This document shows positions 17,327-26,990 of a stretch of 60,177 nucleotides of DNA, piece after piece. Source of the stretch: Brevibacillus sp. (GTDB lineage: Bacteria > Bacillota > Bacilli > Brevibacillales > Brevibacillaceae); contig JARDZO010000002.1 in the NCBI GenBank assembly GCA_029240815.1, forward strand, positions 1 through 60,177, given 5' to 3'. The position numbers and the translations under genes are program-made. The first letter of the stretch is position 1, and the number at the start of each line of letters is the position of its first letter. A model generated the notes under the pieces. It made no database searches. It was not told where the DNA came from and was given only the letters and a program-made list of their open reading frames with translations.

Positions 17327-18588
17327 TTGCGCCCCTCCTTCCCTGCCAGATCCGCCTGCAGATGGAATCCTTTCATGTAGCCGATAAAGAAGAAAAACAA
17401 GGTAACATAGGTATAGGATGCGATCAGCGTAGGCTCGACCATCATCGCCACCAGAAAGGACACCGAGATTCCTATGACTCCGTACGATTGATTTGGTCTC
17501 GTCCGCACAAAACGAATCAAGTAAGGTACGTGCTTGAGCTGGATGAACAACAGCAGCAGCATGGGAACCCAGCCTACATACCAGCCCACATCCAACCACA
17601 GATTGTGTGCGTAATCATACGGAGAGAAGTCTGTTTTGGCTCCTCCCATCGGATACTCAAACAGACCTAGCACCCCTTTGTACCACAACTCATAGCGGGG
17701 GGTGTCAAACCCTTCACTGATCAAGCGTTCCATGAAGGGATTATCCAGCAGACTCTTCGTCTCGGAGAAATCGATGAAAAACAGATTCAACGGCAGTAGG
17801 CAAACAACAATGATGAGGATAACCAGCTTCTTGTGGGTCAGCTTCATTTGGGTCGCGTACATGAGGGTAGCCAAGGAGAAGGAAAGAACCCCCGCATATA
17901 TGGGACTGCGGTTCTGCAGCATGAGGTTGAAAAATACGCTGGACAGCGCGAGGGCGAGGAAGCATCCTTTTACAAACCAGTTAATCCGGCTATAAACCAT
18001 GGAGATCAGACAGATACCCAAGGAAAAAAAGATCCCGATAATCGGGCCATTCACGATTCCCCCGTTCCAAAAGGAAGGTACTGCCCTTTCTGCGATCAAA
18101 TAATTGTTACTGGCAACATCCCCGAAGTGATCCAGAACAAACTTCGCCGTTGATAGCAATCCGTAAGTGAACAGGCCACCTACGGTCACCGCGATGACTG
18201 CGCTTAGTTTCTTCATGTTTTGTGCGAGAAAATAACCGATGGTGTAAGCCATGGTCATGTTCACGATAAGAAACATCATTTTGCTCTCTAACCAATCGTC
18301 ATCCGCCGTTATCTCGAATAAAACACTCATCGTGTAGTACAAGAAGGCGAACAGAAAGACGAGAGATGCGTCGATCAGGAAGGAAACCGTCACTCTCTTA
18401 TGCTGCAAGAAAAAAATGACAGGAAAACACAGGATCAGACAGATTAGAGACAAGTTTGGAATGCTAGTTCCATAGAGGAAAACACTGAGCAACAGGATAT
18501 AGGCAGCCATCGTATAGGTTGTTGCCCCTTGATTTGCGGACAGCTTTTCATTTTGACTTCGCGATAGAATGATAAACGTGTCACGCAA
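17323..18588 (-). CDS. O-antigen ligase/polymerase-like membrane protein (Wzy candidate)
   Basis: About 421 residues with ten or more hydrophobic segments and a large outside loop near the C terminus, before AHNLWLDVGWYVGW, a motif common in the Wzy_C / O-antigen ligase family. In this locus it is the best candidate for the EPS polymerase that joins repeat units outside the membrane. The start is uncertain: TTG 18588 follows GGAGGGG by 5 nt and was chosen; TTG 18606 is six codons upstream. It overlaps the next glycosyltransferase gene by 4 bp. Confidence 0.85.
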   Translation of the reverse strand: MRDTFIILSRSQNEKLSANQGATTYTMAAYILLLSVFLYGTSIPNLSLICLILCFPVIFFLQHKRVTVSFLIDASLVFLFAFLYYTMSVLFEITADDDWLESKMMFLIVNMTMAYTIGYFLAQNMKKLSAVIAVTVGGLFTYGLLSTAKFVLDHFGDVASNNYLIAERAVPSFWNGGIVNGPIIGIFFSLGICLISMVYSRINWFVKGCFLALALSSVFFNLMLQNRSPIYAGVLSFSLATLMYATQMKLTHKKLVILIIVVCLLPLNLFFIDFSETKSLLDNPFMERLISEGFDTPRYELWYKGVLGLFEYPMGGAKTDFSPYDYAHNLWLDVGWYVGWVPMLLLLFIQLKHVPYLIRFVRTRPNQSYGVIGISVSFLVAMMVEPTLIASYTYVTLFFFFIGYMKGFHLQADLAGKEGRK

Positions 18589-18616
18589 GCGTACCCCTCC
18601 AGGCAACCCTCATGGT

Positions 18617-19570
18617 TTATGGTCTCACGATCGAATGATGATGTTTCAGATACCATTCATACGTCTTTTGAATTCCAATACTAAGCGTCGTACTCGCTCT
18701 CCATCCCAAGCGCTCTATTTTCGTCACATCCAGCCATTTGCGAGGTGTCCCATCCGGTTTATCTGTGTTGAAGACCACATCCCCGCGAAAACCAACGATC
18801 TGCTTGATCATAGCAGCCAACTCGCCGATCTCCACATCTGTCCCCGTGCCGATATTGACGAACGATCCGATATCGGAATGGTTGTAGTTTTTCATCAAAA
18901 ACACGGACGCATCTGCCAAGTCATCGACATACAGGAATTCCCTTTTTGGTTTTCCCGTCCCCCATACCTCGACGCACGGAGTGTCCATTACTTTGGCTTC
19001 GTGAAATTTACGTAACAGTGCGGGCAACACGTGAGAATTTTCCAAATCGAAATTGTCTTCTGGCCCATATAAATTCGTCGGCATCACGGCAAGAAAATTG
19101 GAACCATATTGACGATGGTAGGCTTCGCACATCTTGATGCCAGCGATTTTGGCAAGGGCATACGGTTCATTCGTCGGTTCCAGCTCACTGCTGAGCAAAT
19201 ACTCTTCTCTGATCGGCTGCGGAGCAAATTTGGGATAGATGCACGAGCTTCCCAGAAACAACAGCTTTTTCACGCCGAACTGATAGGCTGCGTGAATCAC
19301 GTTGGTCTGGATCACGAGGTTTTGGTAAAGAAAGTCAGCCGGGAACGTTGCATTGGCGAAGATTCCCCCCACTTTGGCCGCAGCCAGAAACACGTATTCC
19401 GGCCGCTCTTGTGCGAAAAAACGGGTAACAGCCGATTGATCCAGCAAATCCAGCTCGCTTCTGGTCCGTTCGAGCACATCGTTGTACCCCTGCGCAACTA
19501 ATGTCCTCTTGATTGCCGACCCGACCAGACCCCGATGGCCTGCAATAAATATCCGTGCATCAACATCCAC
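18617..19570 (-). CDS. fcl: GDP-L-fucose synthase
   Basis: A 317-residue short-chain dehydrogenase-type epimerase/reductase that turns GDP-4-keto-6-deoxymannose into GDP-L-fucose. NAD(P) loop [11 protein letters not shown], catalytic Tyr-x3-Lys in YALAKIAG, and the family block [19 protein letters not shown] start directly follows the stop of the flippase gene. With gmd and manC in the same locus the whole route from mannose-1-phosphate to GDP-fucose is present, so fucose is very probably in the polymer. Confidence 0.95.
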   Translation of the reverse strand: MDVDARIFIAGHRGLVGSAIKRTLVAQGYNDVLERTRSELDLLDQSAVTRFFAQERPEYVFLAAAKVGGIFANATFPADFLYQNLVIQTNVIHAAYQFGVKKLLFLGSSCIYPKFAPQPIREEYLLSSELEPTNEPYALAKIAGIKMCEAYHRQYGSNFLAVMPTNLYGPEDNFDLENSHVLPALLRKFHEAKVMDTPCVEVWGTGKPKREFLYVDDLADASVFLMKNYNHSDIGSFVNIGTGTDVEIGELAAMIKQIVGFRGDVVFNTDKPDGTPRKWLDVTKIERLGWRASTTLSIGIQKTYEWYLKHHHSIVRP

Positions 19571-20947
19571 TTACAGGTACTCCCCTTTCGAGCGAATCTG
19601 CAGCTGAGCAATGATTTTCCTCAAGCGAAACGGAACGAGAATCGCCTTGGTCTGCATGGCACCCGTTTTGTGCAGCGGGCGAAAGAAGTAGCAAGAGCCG
19701 TGTGTCTGAAACCAGTAAGAGAACAGAGAGGCAATCGTCGCACCCATTGCTCCGTAACGGGGAATGAGCAGCAAATTCAGTAGGACGTTCATCACACACC
19801 CCAGAAAAGAAGTGACGAAATGCCATTTGGTATAGTTCATCGTGTTGAGAAACGAGCTTCGTGCTACACCTAAATTGACAAACAGACCAATCCAGATGTA
19901 ACAGACCAAGAGAGAAGCGGCTGCCGAATACTCCTTCCCAAACAAGGTAACGATGAACGAAGCAAAGCAGGTCGTAACGATCGCCGCGATGTAACCGATA
20001 AATGCCATGACATCGTACAGATGCTGCAATCGTTCATAAAACAGCTCATCGCTTTTTTGCTTTGCCTGCACGATGCTGGGAAACGTCGAGGATACGATCG
20101 CGAGAGGCACGAAATACCACATTTCCCCGAGTCGTACTGCCACCGAATAAATGCCTAGCTCATGATCTCCTGCCATTTCACCGATCATGATCTGATCGAT
20201 CCGCATGTAGATCATGATCGCCAGGCTGGACAAGATCAATGGCCAGCTATCCTTCAACATTTCTTTCGCGCAGGTAAAAGTCACACGCCATTTCCTCATC
20301 GAGTTGCCATGCAGACGATATCCGACCAACAGCCCAATCGCAACGATGACAGACTCAGCCATGCCCGCATAGGCAAAGGCAATGAGCGGGGCATGCAGCA
20401 CGATCATGACGACTTTGACCATGGAAAGTAGGAAGAACGAGATGCCGTAAGCGTAGACTTTTACTTTGGCGTATACCTGTGACTGGAACCAGTAGTCGAT
20501 CGTATCAAACGACTGCAGGATCATTCCCATTGCAATCAATGCCACCATCCATTGTGAATGGGGATCATCAGGTCGCAGGAAGATAACGAATCCAACCGTA
20601 AGCGCAATCGTGAACAGAGAGCCAAACAGCTTCAAAACAAACGCACTGCCCATGAACTCGTCTTTTCGTGACGGCTGGTTGACGATGTTGCGCACGACAA
20701 TTCCATCGAGCCCCAATGCCGCCAGCGCAGAAAAGAGGGCTACAAATGACTGCGCATAGTTTAACTGCCCATATTGTTCTGGTCCCAGATAACGGGCGAT
20801 CGCGATCCCGACAAAGAAGGAAACGACCATTCGAAAGACTCGCTCGACTGCCAGCCATCCCGTACTGACCACGATTTTTTTCAAGTCTTGACTCTTGCTA
20901 AACAAATGCCCGAGAGATAGGGTGAACATCCGCCATTTTTGAATCAT
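19571..20947 (-). CDS. Polysaccharide flippase, Wzx/MOP family
   Basis: A 458-residue polytopic protein with twelve or more membrane segments. The N terminus ([31 protein letters not shown]) is characteristic of the polysaccharide transporter family; the middle has [23 protein letters not shown]. It should flip the undecaprenyl-linked EPS repeat unit to the outer face. ATG 20947 overlaps the gmd stop as ATGA, so coupling is likely. The very C terminus is basic and cytoplasmic. Confidence 0.93.
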   Translation of the reverse strand: MIQKWRMFTLSLGHLFSKSQDLKKIVVSTGWLAVERVFRMVVSFFVGIAIARYLGPEQYGQLNYAQSFVALFSALAALGLDGIVVRNIVNQPSRKDEFMGSAFVLKLFGSLFTIALTVGFVIFLRPDDPHSQWMVALIAMGMILQSFDTIDYWFQSQVYAKVKVYAYGISFFLLSMVKVVMIVLHAPLIAFAYAGMAESVIVAIGLLVGYRLHGNSMRKWRVTFTCAKEMLKDSWPLILSSLAIMIYMRIDQIMIGEMAGDHELGIYSVAVRLGEMWYFVPLAIVSSTFPSIVQAKQKSDELFYERLQHLYDVMAFIGYIAAIVTTCFASFIVTLFGKEYSAAASLLVCYIWIGLFVNLGVARSSFLNTMNYTKWHFVTSFLGCVMNVLLNLLLIPRYGAMGATIASLFSYWFQTHGSCYFFRPLHKTGAMQTKAILVPFRLRKIIAQLQIRSKGEYL

Positions 20948-22002
20948 AGGGAGAGAAACAGTTCTTTATTGGCTTCTGCCAGATCGGCCCGTACCATCGA
21001 TCGGACCAATTCAGCAAACGTGCATTCAGGCTCCCAGCCCAAGACTCTCCTGGCCTTCTCTGGACTACCCAACAGCAGGTCGACTTCCGTAGGCCGAAAA
21101 TATAGTGGGTCTACCTCCACAAGCACCTTTCCCGTCTGCTGATCGATCCCCACTTCCTCGACACCTTGCCCTCCCCAAGCAAGCTCAATGCCATTTTCAC
21201 GGAAAGCTAAATCAACAAACTCCCTCACGGAATGCGTTTCTCCTGTCGCGATCACAAAATCTTCTGGCACCTCTTGCTGCAGCATGAGCCACATCGCTTT
21301 GACGTAATCCTTTGCGTAGCCCCAATCTCGTTTGGCATCCAGATTGCCCAGGTACAATTTGTCCTGCAGACCCAAGCGGATCCGTGCTGCAGCTCGCGTA
21401 ATCTTGCGTGTAACGAACGTTTCTCCCCGCAGTGGCGATTCGTGGTTAAAAAGAATACCGTTGCAGGCGAACATCCTGTACGCCTCCCGATAGTTCACGG
21501 TGATCCAGTAAGCGTATAGCTTTGCTACTGCATACGGGCTTCGCGGGTAAAAAGGCGTCGTTTCCCGTTGCGGTACTTCCTGCACCAGTCCGTAGAGCTC
21601 ACTGGTCGAAGCCTGATAAAATCTCGTTTTTTCCGTCATGCCCAAAATACGGATCGCTTCCAGTAGCCGCAGGGTCCCGATCCCATCTGCGTTAGCGGTA
21701 TATTCCGGCGTTTCAAACGACACTTTTACATGGCTTTGAGCGGCCAAGTTGTAAATTTCATCTGGCTGTACTTCTTGAATGATGCGGATGAGGTTCGTCG
21801 AATCCGTCAAATCGCCATAATGGAGAAAGAATCGGCTGTTCGCGTCATGCTTGTCTTGATAGAGGTGATCAATCCGGTCTGTGTTGAATGAGGAAGCCCT
21901 CCGTTTGATTCCATGGACCTCGTACCCTTTCTCTAGCAGAAACTCCGATAAGTAAGCACCGTCTTGACCTGTAACCCCTGTAACCAACGCTACTTTTTTC
22001 AT
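20944..22002 (-). CDS. gmd: GDP-mannose 4,6-dehydratase
   Basis: A 352-residue NADP-dependent dehydratase converting GDP-mannose to GDP-4-keto-6-deoxymannose. Motifs: [16 protein letters not shown] at the N terminus, STSELYG, catalytic YAVAK in [12 protein letters not shown], and [15 protein letters not shown]. Length is typical. Second gene of the wzz-led transcription unit, 17 bp after wzz, and followed by an overlapping flippase gene. It supplies the substrate for Fcl. Confidence 0.96.
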   Translation of the reverse strand: MKKVALVTGVTGQDGAYLSEFLLEKGYEVHGIKRRASSFNTDRIDHLYQDKHDANSRFFLHYGDLTDSTNLIRIIQEVQPDEIYNLAAQSHVKVSFETPEYTANADGIGTLRLLEAIRILGMTEKTRFYQASTSELYGLVQEVPQRETTPFYPRSPYAVAKLYAYWITVNYREAYRMFACNGILFNHESPLRGETFVTRKITRAAARIRLGLQDKLYLGNLDAKRDWGYAKDYVKAMWLMLQQEVPEDFVIATGETHSVREFVDLAFRENGIELAWGGQGVEEVGIDQQTGKVLVEVDPLYFRPTEVDLLLGSPEKARRVLGWEPECTFAELVRSMVRADLAEANKELFLSL

Positions 22003-22019
22003 CTAGATGGACCTCTCCT

Positions 22020-22679
22020 TTATCCGAGAACGGATTTACTCATGACCCGCTGCTTTTGCAGAACCCTGGATTTTCTATAAATAGCGTAAGAATCGTACAA
22101 GAGTACAAAAGCAATGGAAAGGAAGAATCCGATGACAAACGCCATGACGATGTTCAAAATCGGTCTGGGGTAGACGGGATTGGGATTATCCGATACCTTT
22201 GCTTCTGAAATCACTTGGATATTGTCGATCTTCATGATGTCTTTGATCTCTGCTACAGATATTTTGGACAAGGTATTGGCGATTTCCACTGCGGTTACTG
22301 GCGACGGGTCTCGAACCGTAATTTCGATCACCTGCGAGGATTTTACTGGCTTGACCGCTATTTTGCTATCCAGCTCACTCGTAGATAATCGCAGCTTCAT
22401 AGCGATCATTGCCTTTTCAAGCACCCGTGGACTTTTGATCATGACTTGATACGTGTCCATTAATTTAATGCTTGTTTGAATATCGTTGAAATCAATTTCC
22501 CTCGATTGTTCGGCACTCTCTGCAGTAATCGGCATCACCAGCAGTTCCACCGATGCCCCGTAGACAGGGGTAATGTAATAGTAGCTGTAAATACCGATGG
22601 CAGAAGTGACAACAGTGGTGAAGACAATGACAATCCAGAATCGTCGCCAGATCATGTCAAACAGCTCACGTACTTTCAT
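22020..22679 (-). CDS. Chain-length determinant protein (Wzz/YveK-type)
   Basis: A 219-residue membrane protein with two membrane segments (about 15-40 and 172-192) around an outside domain, and the proline-rich PNPVYPRPILN motif before the second segment, typical of polysaccharide co-polymerases. In many Gram-positives it works with a tyrosine autokinase (YveL/CpsD), but none is encoded in this window. ATG follows AGGAGGG. It is the first gene after the internal EPS promoter and SinR-type operator. Confidence 0.92.
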   Translation of the reverse strand: MKVRELFDMIWRRFWIVIVFTTVVTSAIGIYSYYYITPVYGASVELLVMPITAESAEQSREIDFNDIQTSIKLMDTYQVMIKSPRVLEKAMIAMKLRLSTSELDSKIAVKPVKSSQVIEITVRDPSPVTAVEIANTLSKISVAEIKDIMKIDNIQVISEAKVSDNPNPVYPRPILNIVMAFVIGFFLSIAFVLLYDSYAIYRKSRVLQKQRVMSKSVLG

Positions 22680-22706
22680 ATGCCCTCCTGGACTCCTAAC
22701 GTGATC

Positions 22707-22722
22707 GTTCTTTTTATAGAAC
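22707..22722. promoter_or_regulatory. SinR-type operator at the internal EPS promoter
   Basis: GTTC-TTTTTATA-GAAC, extended by flanks to ATCGTTC-N8-GAACGAT (22704-22725). It lies right after the predicted -10 box and about 28 bp before the wzz start, so a bound repressor would block initiation. The best-conserved example of the motif in the window. Confidence 0.8.
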
Positions 22723-22728
22723 GATTTT

Positions 22729-22756
22729 CTTATAGTTTACCTCAAATACCCTCAAA
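22729..22756 (-). promoter_or_regulatory. Predicted promoter of the wzz-led EPS unit
   Basis: On the minus strand TTTGAG, a 16-bp spacer and TATAAG. The -35 box is weak. The operator 22707-22722 begins just downstream. Confidence 0.5.
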
Positions 22757-22850
22757 TTGGAACAGCCTTATTCGTGTGATTATCCACAAAAATCGTTCTA
22801 TACAGAGCCTTTTCGACGACTTTTTTCGATAAGATCCCACACTACTTGTC

Positions 22851-22866
22851 GTTCTTTATGAAGAAT
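22851..22866. promoter_or_regulatory. Near-match SinR-type site
   Basis: GTTC-TTTATGAA-GAAT differs by one base from the GTTC-N8-GAAC form. It overlaps the stop of the SinR-like gene and lies 144 bp (centre to centre) upstream of the wzz operator, with the promoter between. A further half-site GTTCTAT is at 22795. Possible distal site for DNA looping. Confidence 0.45.
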
Positions 22867-23206
22867 ATTTTGAAGCATTCTCATCTTCGTTATTCGTCCA
22901 GGCCTCTTTCCACGATTTCAAAATTTCTGTGCTAATTCCCGACTTTTTCATTTCGCGGATCAATTCGATCCACTCCGGATCAAAAGATACATTTCCGAAT
23001 TGACGATCATGGACGTAGCGGACAAGACTCCCCAATTCCATATCCAAAACGCCAGCTATTTTCTCCAGTATCTGAATGGAAGGATTTGTCTTGATCCCTC
23101 GCTCCAAGGCATTCAAATACGATTTTGTCACCCCTGATCGTTCGGCGAGCTCTGACATGGACAGCCCTTTTCGCATTCGCAATTCTTGAATACATGTACC
23201 AAGCAA
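22856..23206 (-). CDS. SinR-like XRE-family regulator inside the EPS operon
   Basis: A 116-residue protein with an N-terminal XRE helix-turn-helix (IQELRMRKGLSMSELAERSGVTKSYLNALERGIKTNPS) and a C-terminal SinR/SinI-type dimerization helix (DPEWIELIREMKKSGISTEI). It is clearly related to the SinR at 30810 but differs in the C-terminal half. TTG start 23206 follows AAGGGAG. It ends the first EPS transcription unit, 16 bp after manC. Its placing recalls SlrR of Bacillus subtilis, a SinR paralogue under SinR control, but this is by analogy. Confidence 0.88.
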   Translation of the reverse strand: MLGTCIQELRMRKGLSMSELAERSGVTKSYLNALERGIKTNPSIQILEKIAGVLDMELGSLVRYVHDRQFGNVSFDPEWIELIREMKKSGISTEILKSWKEAWTNNEDENASKYSS

Positions 23207-23221
23207 TGACCAGCGCTCCCT

Positions 23222-24592
23222 TCATACCCACACACCGTTTTTTTCGATTTCTTCCCACGTCATGTAGATTCGAATAATGTCTTCTTCCACGAGTGATTGC
23301 CCTGTTTGCACCTCGATAAACTCTAGGTCAGTCAATGCCTTGATCGCATGCTTTGCTTCTACAGGAATCGTGATCACATCGCCCGCCTTTACGTGGAAAA
23401 TCTTGTCGTTCAGGCAAAATATTCCTTCGCCACATATGATCGTCCAGACCTCGCTACGCATGTAATGCAGCTGATAGCTCAAGTTTTTGCCCGCAGCAAC
23501 GCCGATGCGCTTGGTCAGTACTTCGCGTCCGTCCAGTGATTTCGCGTGGTCGAGAACTTTGTACCATCCCCACCTGCGCTCCTCAAACATCGGTCTGGTT
23601 CCGATATCTTTCACCCAATCCTTCACTTGATGGCTGACCGATTTATCGGAGATCAGGATGCCATCAGGACTAGCCGCGACAATCGCATTGGACAGCCCCA
23701 GAACGACAACGGGAATATCCAGCTCATTTACCAAATGAGTAGAACAAGAACTCTCATCCACAAGACCTTTCCCCACCTGATTGTCCGCCATTTGGTCCGT
23801 CAACGTATTCCATGTCCCGAGATCACTCCAGCTCCCTTCATACGGAAGGACGGAGATACGCTTCGTTTTCTCGACGATTTCGTAGTCAAAGCTGATCGGT
23901 TGCAGCCATTGATATTGTCGGAGCAGCTCTTCGTAATGAATGGGGATTCCTCGATCGATCAGCCCCGCAATCATCGTTTCCAACCGGAAAGCAAACACGC
24001 CGCAATTCCAAAGCGCGTCATGCGCAATCAGCTCTTTTGCGACCTCTTTCGTCGGTTTTTCCGTAAAATGGTTCACGCGGTAGTACGGCATCGACTCCTG
24101 ATGGCGATACGGAACGATGTAGCCGTACTTTTCGGAAGGATACGTCGGTTTCACTCCGATCAGTGCGAGCTCAGCCTCCGAGTCACCCAAAACGCCTTCC
24201 AACTCCTTGATCTTTTCGAAAAAGGTGTCTTCTACATAAGCGTCTACTGGCATGACCACACAGATCTCATTCATGCTGATTTCTTTCATCGAGTACAAAT
24301 AGACAGCTGCCAGCGCAATGGCAGGGAATGTATCTCTACGCTGTGGTTCGACCAGCAGCTCGACGTCACTGCCGATCTGATTCTGGATCATATCGACCTG
24401 TGTGTGACTGGTCGTGATGATGGACTCCCTCTGTAGATTCGCCGCTCCCAGCTGCTTCCAGATGCGCTGGATCATCGACTCCATCTCACCCTCATCATTT
24501 TGCAGAAGTCTGAGAAACTGTTTGGATCTCGCGTCATTGGACAGTGGCCACAACCGTTTTCCTGAACCACCCGATAAGAGAATCAGCTTCAC
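23222..24592 (-). CDS. manC: Mannose-1-phosphate guanylyltransferase / mannose-6-phosphate isomerase
   Basis: A 456-residue bifunctional-type enzyme. The N-terminal nucleotidyltransferase begins LILLSGGSGKRLWPLS, with FTEKP and the VDAYVED region; a C-terminal cupin (about 340-456) carries LHYMRSEVWTIICGEG and VKAGDVITIPVEAKHAI as in type II phosphomannose isomerase. It makes GDP-mannose for Gmd. GTG start after GGGGGAAG. Whether the isomerase half is active cannot be judged from sequence. Confidence 0.94.
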   Translation of the reverse strand: MKLILLSGGSGKRLWPLSNDARSKQFLRLLQNDEGEMESMIQRIWKQLGAANLQRESIITTSHTQVDMIQNQIGSDVELLVEPQRRDTFPAIALAAVYLYSMKEISMNEICVVMPVDAYVEDTFFEKIKELEGVLGDSEAELALIGVKPTYPSEKYGYIVPYRHQESMPYYRVNHFTEKPTKEVAKELIAHDALWNCGVFAFRLETMIAGLIDRGIPIHYEELLRQYQWLQPISFDYEIVEKTKRISVLPYEGSWSDLGTWNTLTDQMADNQVGKGLVDESSCSTHLVNELDIPVVVLGLSNAIVAASPDGILISDKSVSHQVKDWVKDIGTRPMFEERRWGWYKVLDHAKSLDGREVLTKRIGVAAGKNLSYQLHYMRSEVWTIICGEGIFCLNDKIFHVKAGDVITIPVEAKHAIKALTDLEFIEVQTGQSLVEEDIIRIYMTWEEIEKNGVWV

Positions 24593-24617
24593 TGGTGCTT
24601 CCCCCGTTCATCCGTTT

Positions 24618-26027
24618 TCATTCGTTATTCGCCGTGTTTGCCATGTCGTAATACCCAAATAAGCGCAGCAGTTTTTTCTTGTTCTCGTCATTTTCAAACG
24701 ACACACCTGCAGCTTGCTCCCTCTGCAGCACGACGCGTATGGTTTGGAGCAGGATTTTAATATCGAGGACGAACGAATACGTTTTGACGTATAAAATATC
24801 GAAGCGTAGTTTGTCTTCTACCTTTGTGCTGTAATTGGCAAGGATTTGGGCCAAGCCCGTAATTCCCGGTTTGACTGACAAGCGGTAGGAGTAATCAGGT
24901 AGGATCTCTTGAAACTGCTGGATAAAATAAGGGCGCTCCGGTCTCGGACCGACGAGACTCATCTCCCCTTTCAGCACATTGAACAGCTGTGGGATTTCGT
25001 CCAGACGTGTGGAACGCATAAAGCTGCCGATCCTTGTGATCCGCGGATCCTTTGCCGATGCCAGGACGGGCCCTGTCGTTTTTTCCGCATCTACCACCAT
25101 GCTTCTGAATTTGTAGATCATGTAGGACCTGCCGCCTTCTCCCAGACGTTCCTGCTTGAAAATAGCGGGACCAGGGGAAGTGAGCTTGATGAGCGCGTAC
25201 AAAATCAGCATCACCGGTGATAAAAAGAGAAGCATGAATCCAGCTACTGCAATATCAAAGCTGCGTTTAACCAGCAGTTTTCTCGGGACAAATCTTGGTG
25301 GCTGAATCGACAGCACCAAGAGATCATCAATTTGCTGCAGCTCTGACTCCATGGCGAGTAGCTCTACTATTTCCGGGACTACCAATACTTCTTTTTCGTG
25401 TTTAATGCACAAGCTGATGATTTCCGCCTTGTCTTCCCGATTCAGACTGGGTCCCAACAAGACGATGTCGACTTCCGCCATTTTTTTAAGCAAGAACCGT
25501 TTGCTGTTGGCAGGAAGGAATCCGTGGATGATAAACCAGCCTTTGGAGTGGTTCATGCATTTCTCTGCCAATGACACACCGTTCTCAATGGTTTCTCCGA
25601 TGATCAACACCTTCTTGCTGCCGTGCTTTTTCCGCCCCATGTGCCAGAGTAGGGAACGACTCACCACAAGCACAATAATCTGTAGAAAGGTCGCAAAGAG
25701 GATCACACTGCGAGGGAACGAAAAGCCTTTGCCCAGATAGGTTAAGGACATGGTGAGAATCATCACGAGCAAGAGAGAGAGCGTAATCGTATACACGAGA
25801 TGGTGCAGACTTTTTCGCTTCCAATTGGAATACAGGTCAAACATGTAGAAGGCGATGAGACAAAAGATCGAGATCCATGGAAATAGCGCGAGATACGGTT
25901 TGACATTTCGCAGGGGAACATCAAACGAAAAGCGGGAGAGAAAAGAAATCACATAGCATGCATTCAGTAAACCAACGTCGAGTAAAGCCAGCAGTAATAG
26001 ACGAAGCTTCAGCCTGTTGCCACTCAT
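24618..26027 (-). CDS. Exopolysaccharide polyprenyl-phosphate sugar-1-phosphate transferase
   Basis: A 469-residue initiating transferase of the WcaJ/WbaP type. Four to five N-terminal membrane segments and a CoA-binding-like middle domain precede the bacterial sugar transferase domain: [57 protein letters not shown]. It moves a hexose-1-phosphate (often glucose or galactose) from UDP-sugar to undecaprenyl phosphate and so starts each EPS repeat. ATG follows CAGGAGGAA. Donor sugar not certain. Confidence 0.93.
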   Translation of the reverse strand: MSGNRLKLRLLLLALLDVGLLNACYVISFLSRFSFDVPLRNVKPYLALFPWISIFCLIAFYMFDLYSNWKRKSLHHLVYTITLSLLLVMILTMSLTYLGKGFSFPRSVILFATFLQIIVLVVSRSLLWHMGRKKHGSKKVLIIGETIENGVSLAEKCMNHSKGWFIIHGFLPANSKRFLLKKMAEVDIVLLGPSLNREDKAEIISLCIKHEKEVLVVPEIVELLAMESELQQIDDLLVLSIQPPRFVPRKLLVKRSFDIAVAGFMLLFLSPVMLILYALIKLTSPGPAIFKQERLGEGGRSYMIYKFRSMVVDAEKTTGPVLASAKDPRITRIGSFMRSTRLDEIPQLFNVLKGEMSLVGPRPERPYFIQQFQEILPDYSYRLSVKPGITGLAQILANYSTKVEDKLRFDILYVKTYSFVLDIKILLQTIRVVLQREQAAGVSFENDENKKKLLRLFGYYDMANTANNE

Positions 26028-26057
26028 AGGTTCCTCCTGCCTATTTCGATGGAATCG

Positions 26058-26990
26058 TCAGCCGCTAACAATAGACATTTTGTTCCGAACATAATGAATT
26101 GTTTGGAGCAAGCCCCGATGCAAGGAGACCTGAGGTTCCCATTGCAGCACCTCTCTGGTCCTGTCGTTGTTTAGACAACTGTGCCGGATATCGCCTTCTC
26201 TCGCAGGCAAATAAACAGGCTCGATATGGACGGACATCATCTCGTTCAACAGTTCTACCAAATCGTTGATGCTCAACGCCTGACTCGTGGCTACATTCAG
26301 TACCTCTCTATTGCCTGAGCGCAGAGCTGCCACGTTGGCAGAGGCGACATCCTCCACATGAATGAAGTCTCTCGTCTGTAATCCGTCACCGAAAATGTGG
26401 GGAGGCGTGTTTTGCAGCATTTTCTGGACGAAGCTCGGGATGACCCCGCCTTCTCCCGTCAGCTCCTGACGCTCACCGTACACATTGGCATAGCGCAAAA
26501 TCGTGTAGTTCAATCCATACTGTTCAGAAAAAACGCGAATGTATTGTTCAGGTGTGTATTTGGATATTCCGTAGCAAGACAAGGGGAGTATCTGGTGCGT
26601 CTCTTCGACGAAAGAAGCGTGGGGCATACCGTAAACAGCCGCTGAAGATGCGTAAATAAACTTTTGCACGTGGTGTTGAATGGAACACTCTAACAGACGG
26701 AGTGTCCCGATAATATTGACGATGGCATCGTGAAGGGGTGCATGCATGGACTGACGCACATCAATTTGAGCAGCTTGATGGATGACTACATCCGGCCTTT
26801 CTTGTGCGAAAATGACTTCCAGCTCATGACTCGTAATATCGCACGAATAGAACGAGGCTGACGAGTGAACTTGGTGTCTTTTTCCCGTCGAAAGATTGTC
26901 TACCACGATGACCTGCTGATTGTCAGCGATCAGTTGGTCCACAATATGCGAACCAATAAAACCAGCTCCACCCGTCACAAGTACTTTCAT
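26058..26990 (-). CDS. NAD-dependent nucleotide-sugar epimerase (UDP-glucose 4-epimerase-like)
   Basis: A 310-residue extended short-chain dehydrogenase. NAD loop TGGAGFIGSHIV, catalytic SSAAVYG and YGISKYTPEQY (Tyr-x3-Lys), and RYANVYGERQ. It resembles GalE-type epimerases, acting on UDP-glucose or UDP-GlcNAc; GDP- or UDP-uronate epimerase activity is also possible because it overlaps the ugd gene by 4 bp (ATGA) and would be made with it. Confidence 0.88.
   Translation of the reverse strand: MKVLVTGGAGFIGSHIVDQLIADNQQVIVVDNLSTGKRHQVHSSASFYSCDITSHELEVIFAQERPDVVIHQAAQIDVRQSMHAPLHDAIVNIIGTLRLLECSIQHHVQKFIYASSAAVYGMPHASFVEETHQILPLSCYGISKYTPEQYIRVFSEQYGLNYTILRYANVYGERQELTGEGGVIPSFVQKMLQNTPPHIFGDGLQTRDFIHVEDVASANVAALRSGNREVLNVATSQALSINDLVELLNEMMSVHIEPVYLPAREGDIRHSCLNNDRTREVLQWEPQVSLHRGLLQTIHYVRNKMSIVSG

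Noticed and set aside
17327..17599. N-terminal extension of the GT2 protein
   Set aside because: The extension only re-reads the polymerase gene in another frame; GTG 17326 has an ideal ribosome site and starts at the GT2 fold.
23546..24436. 296-codon plus-strand frame opposite manC
   Set aside because: Shadow of manC, which has full GDP-mannose pyrophosphorylase motifs on the minus strand.
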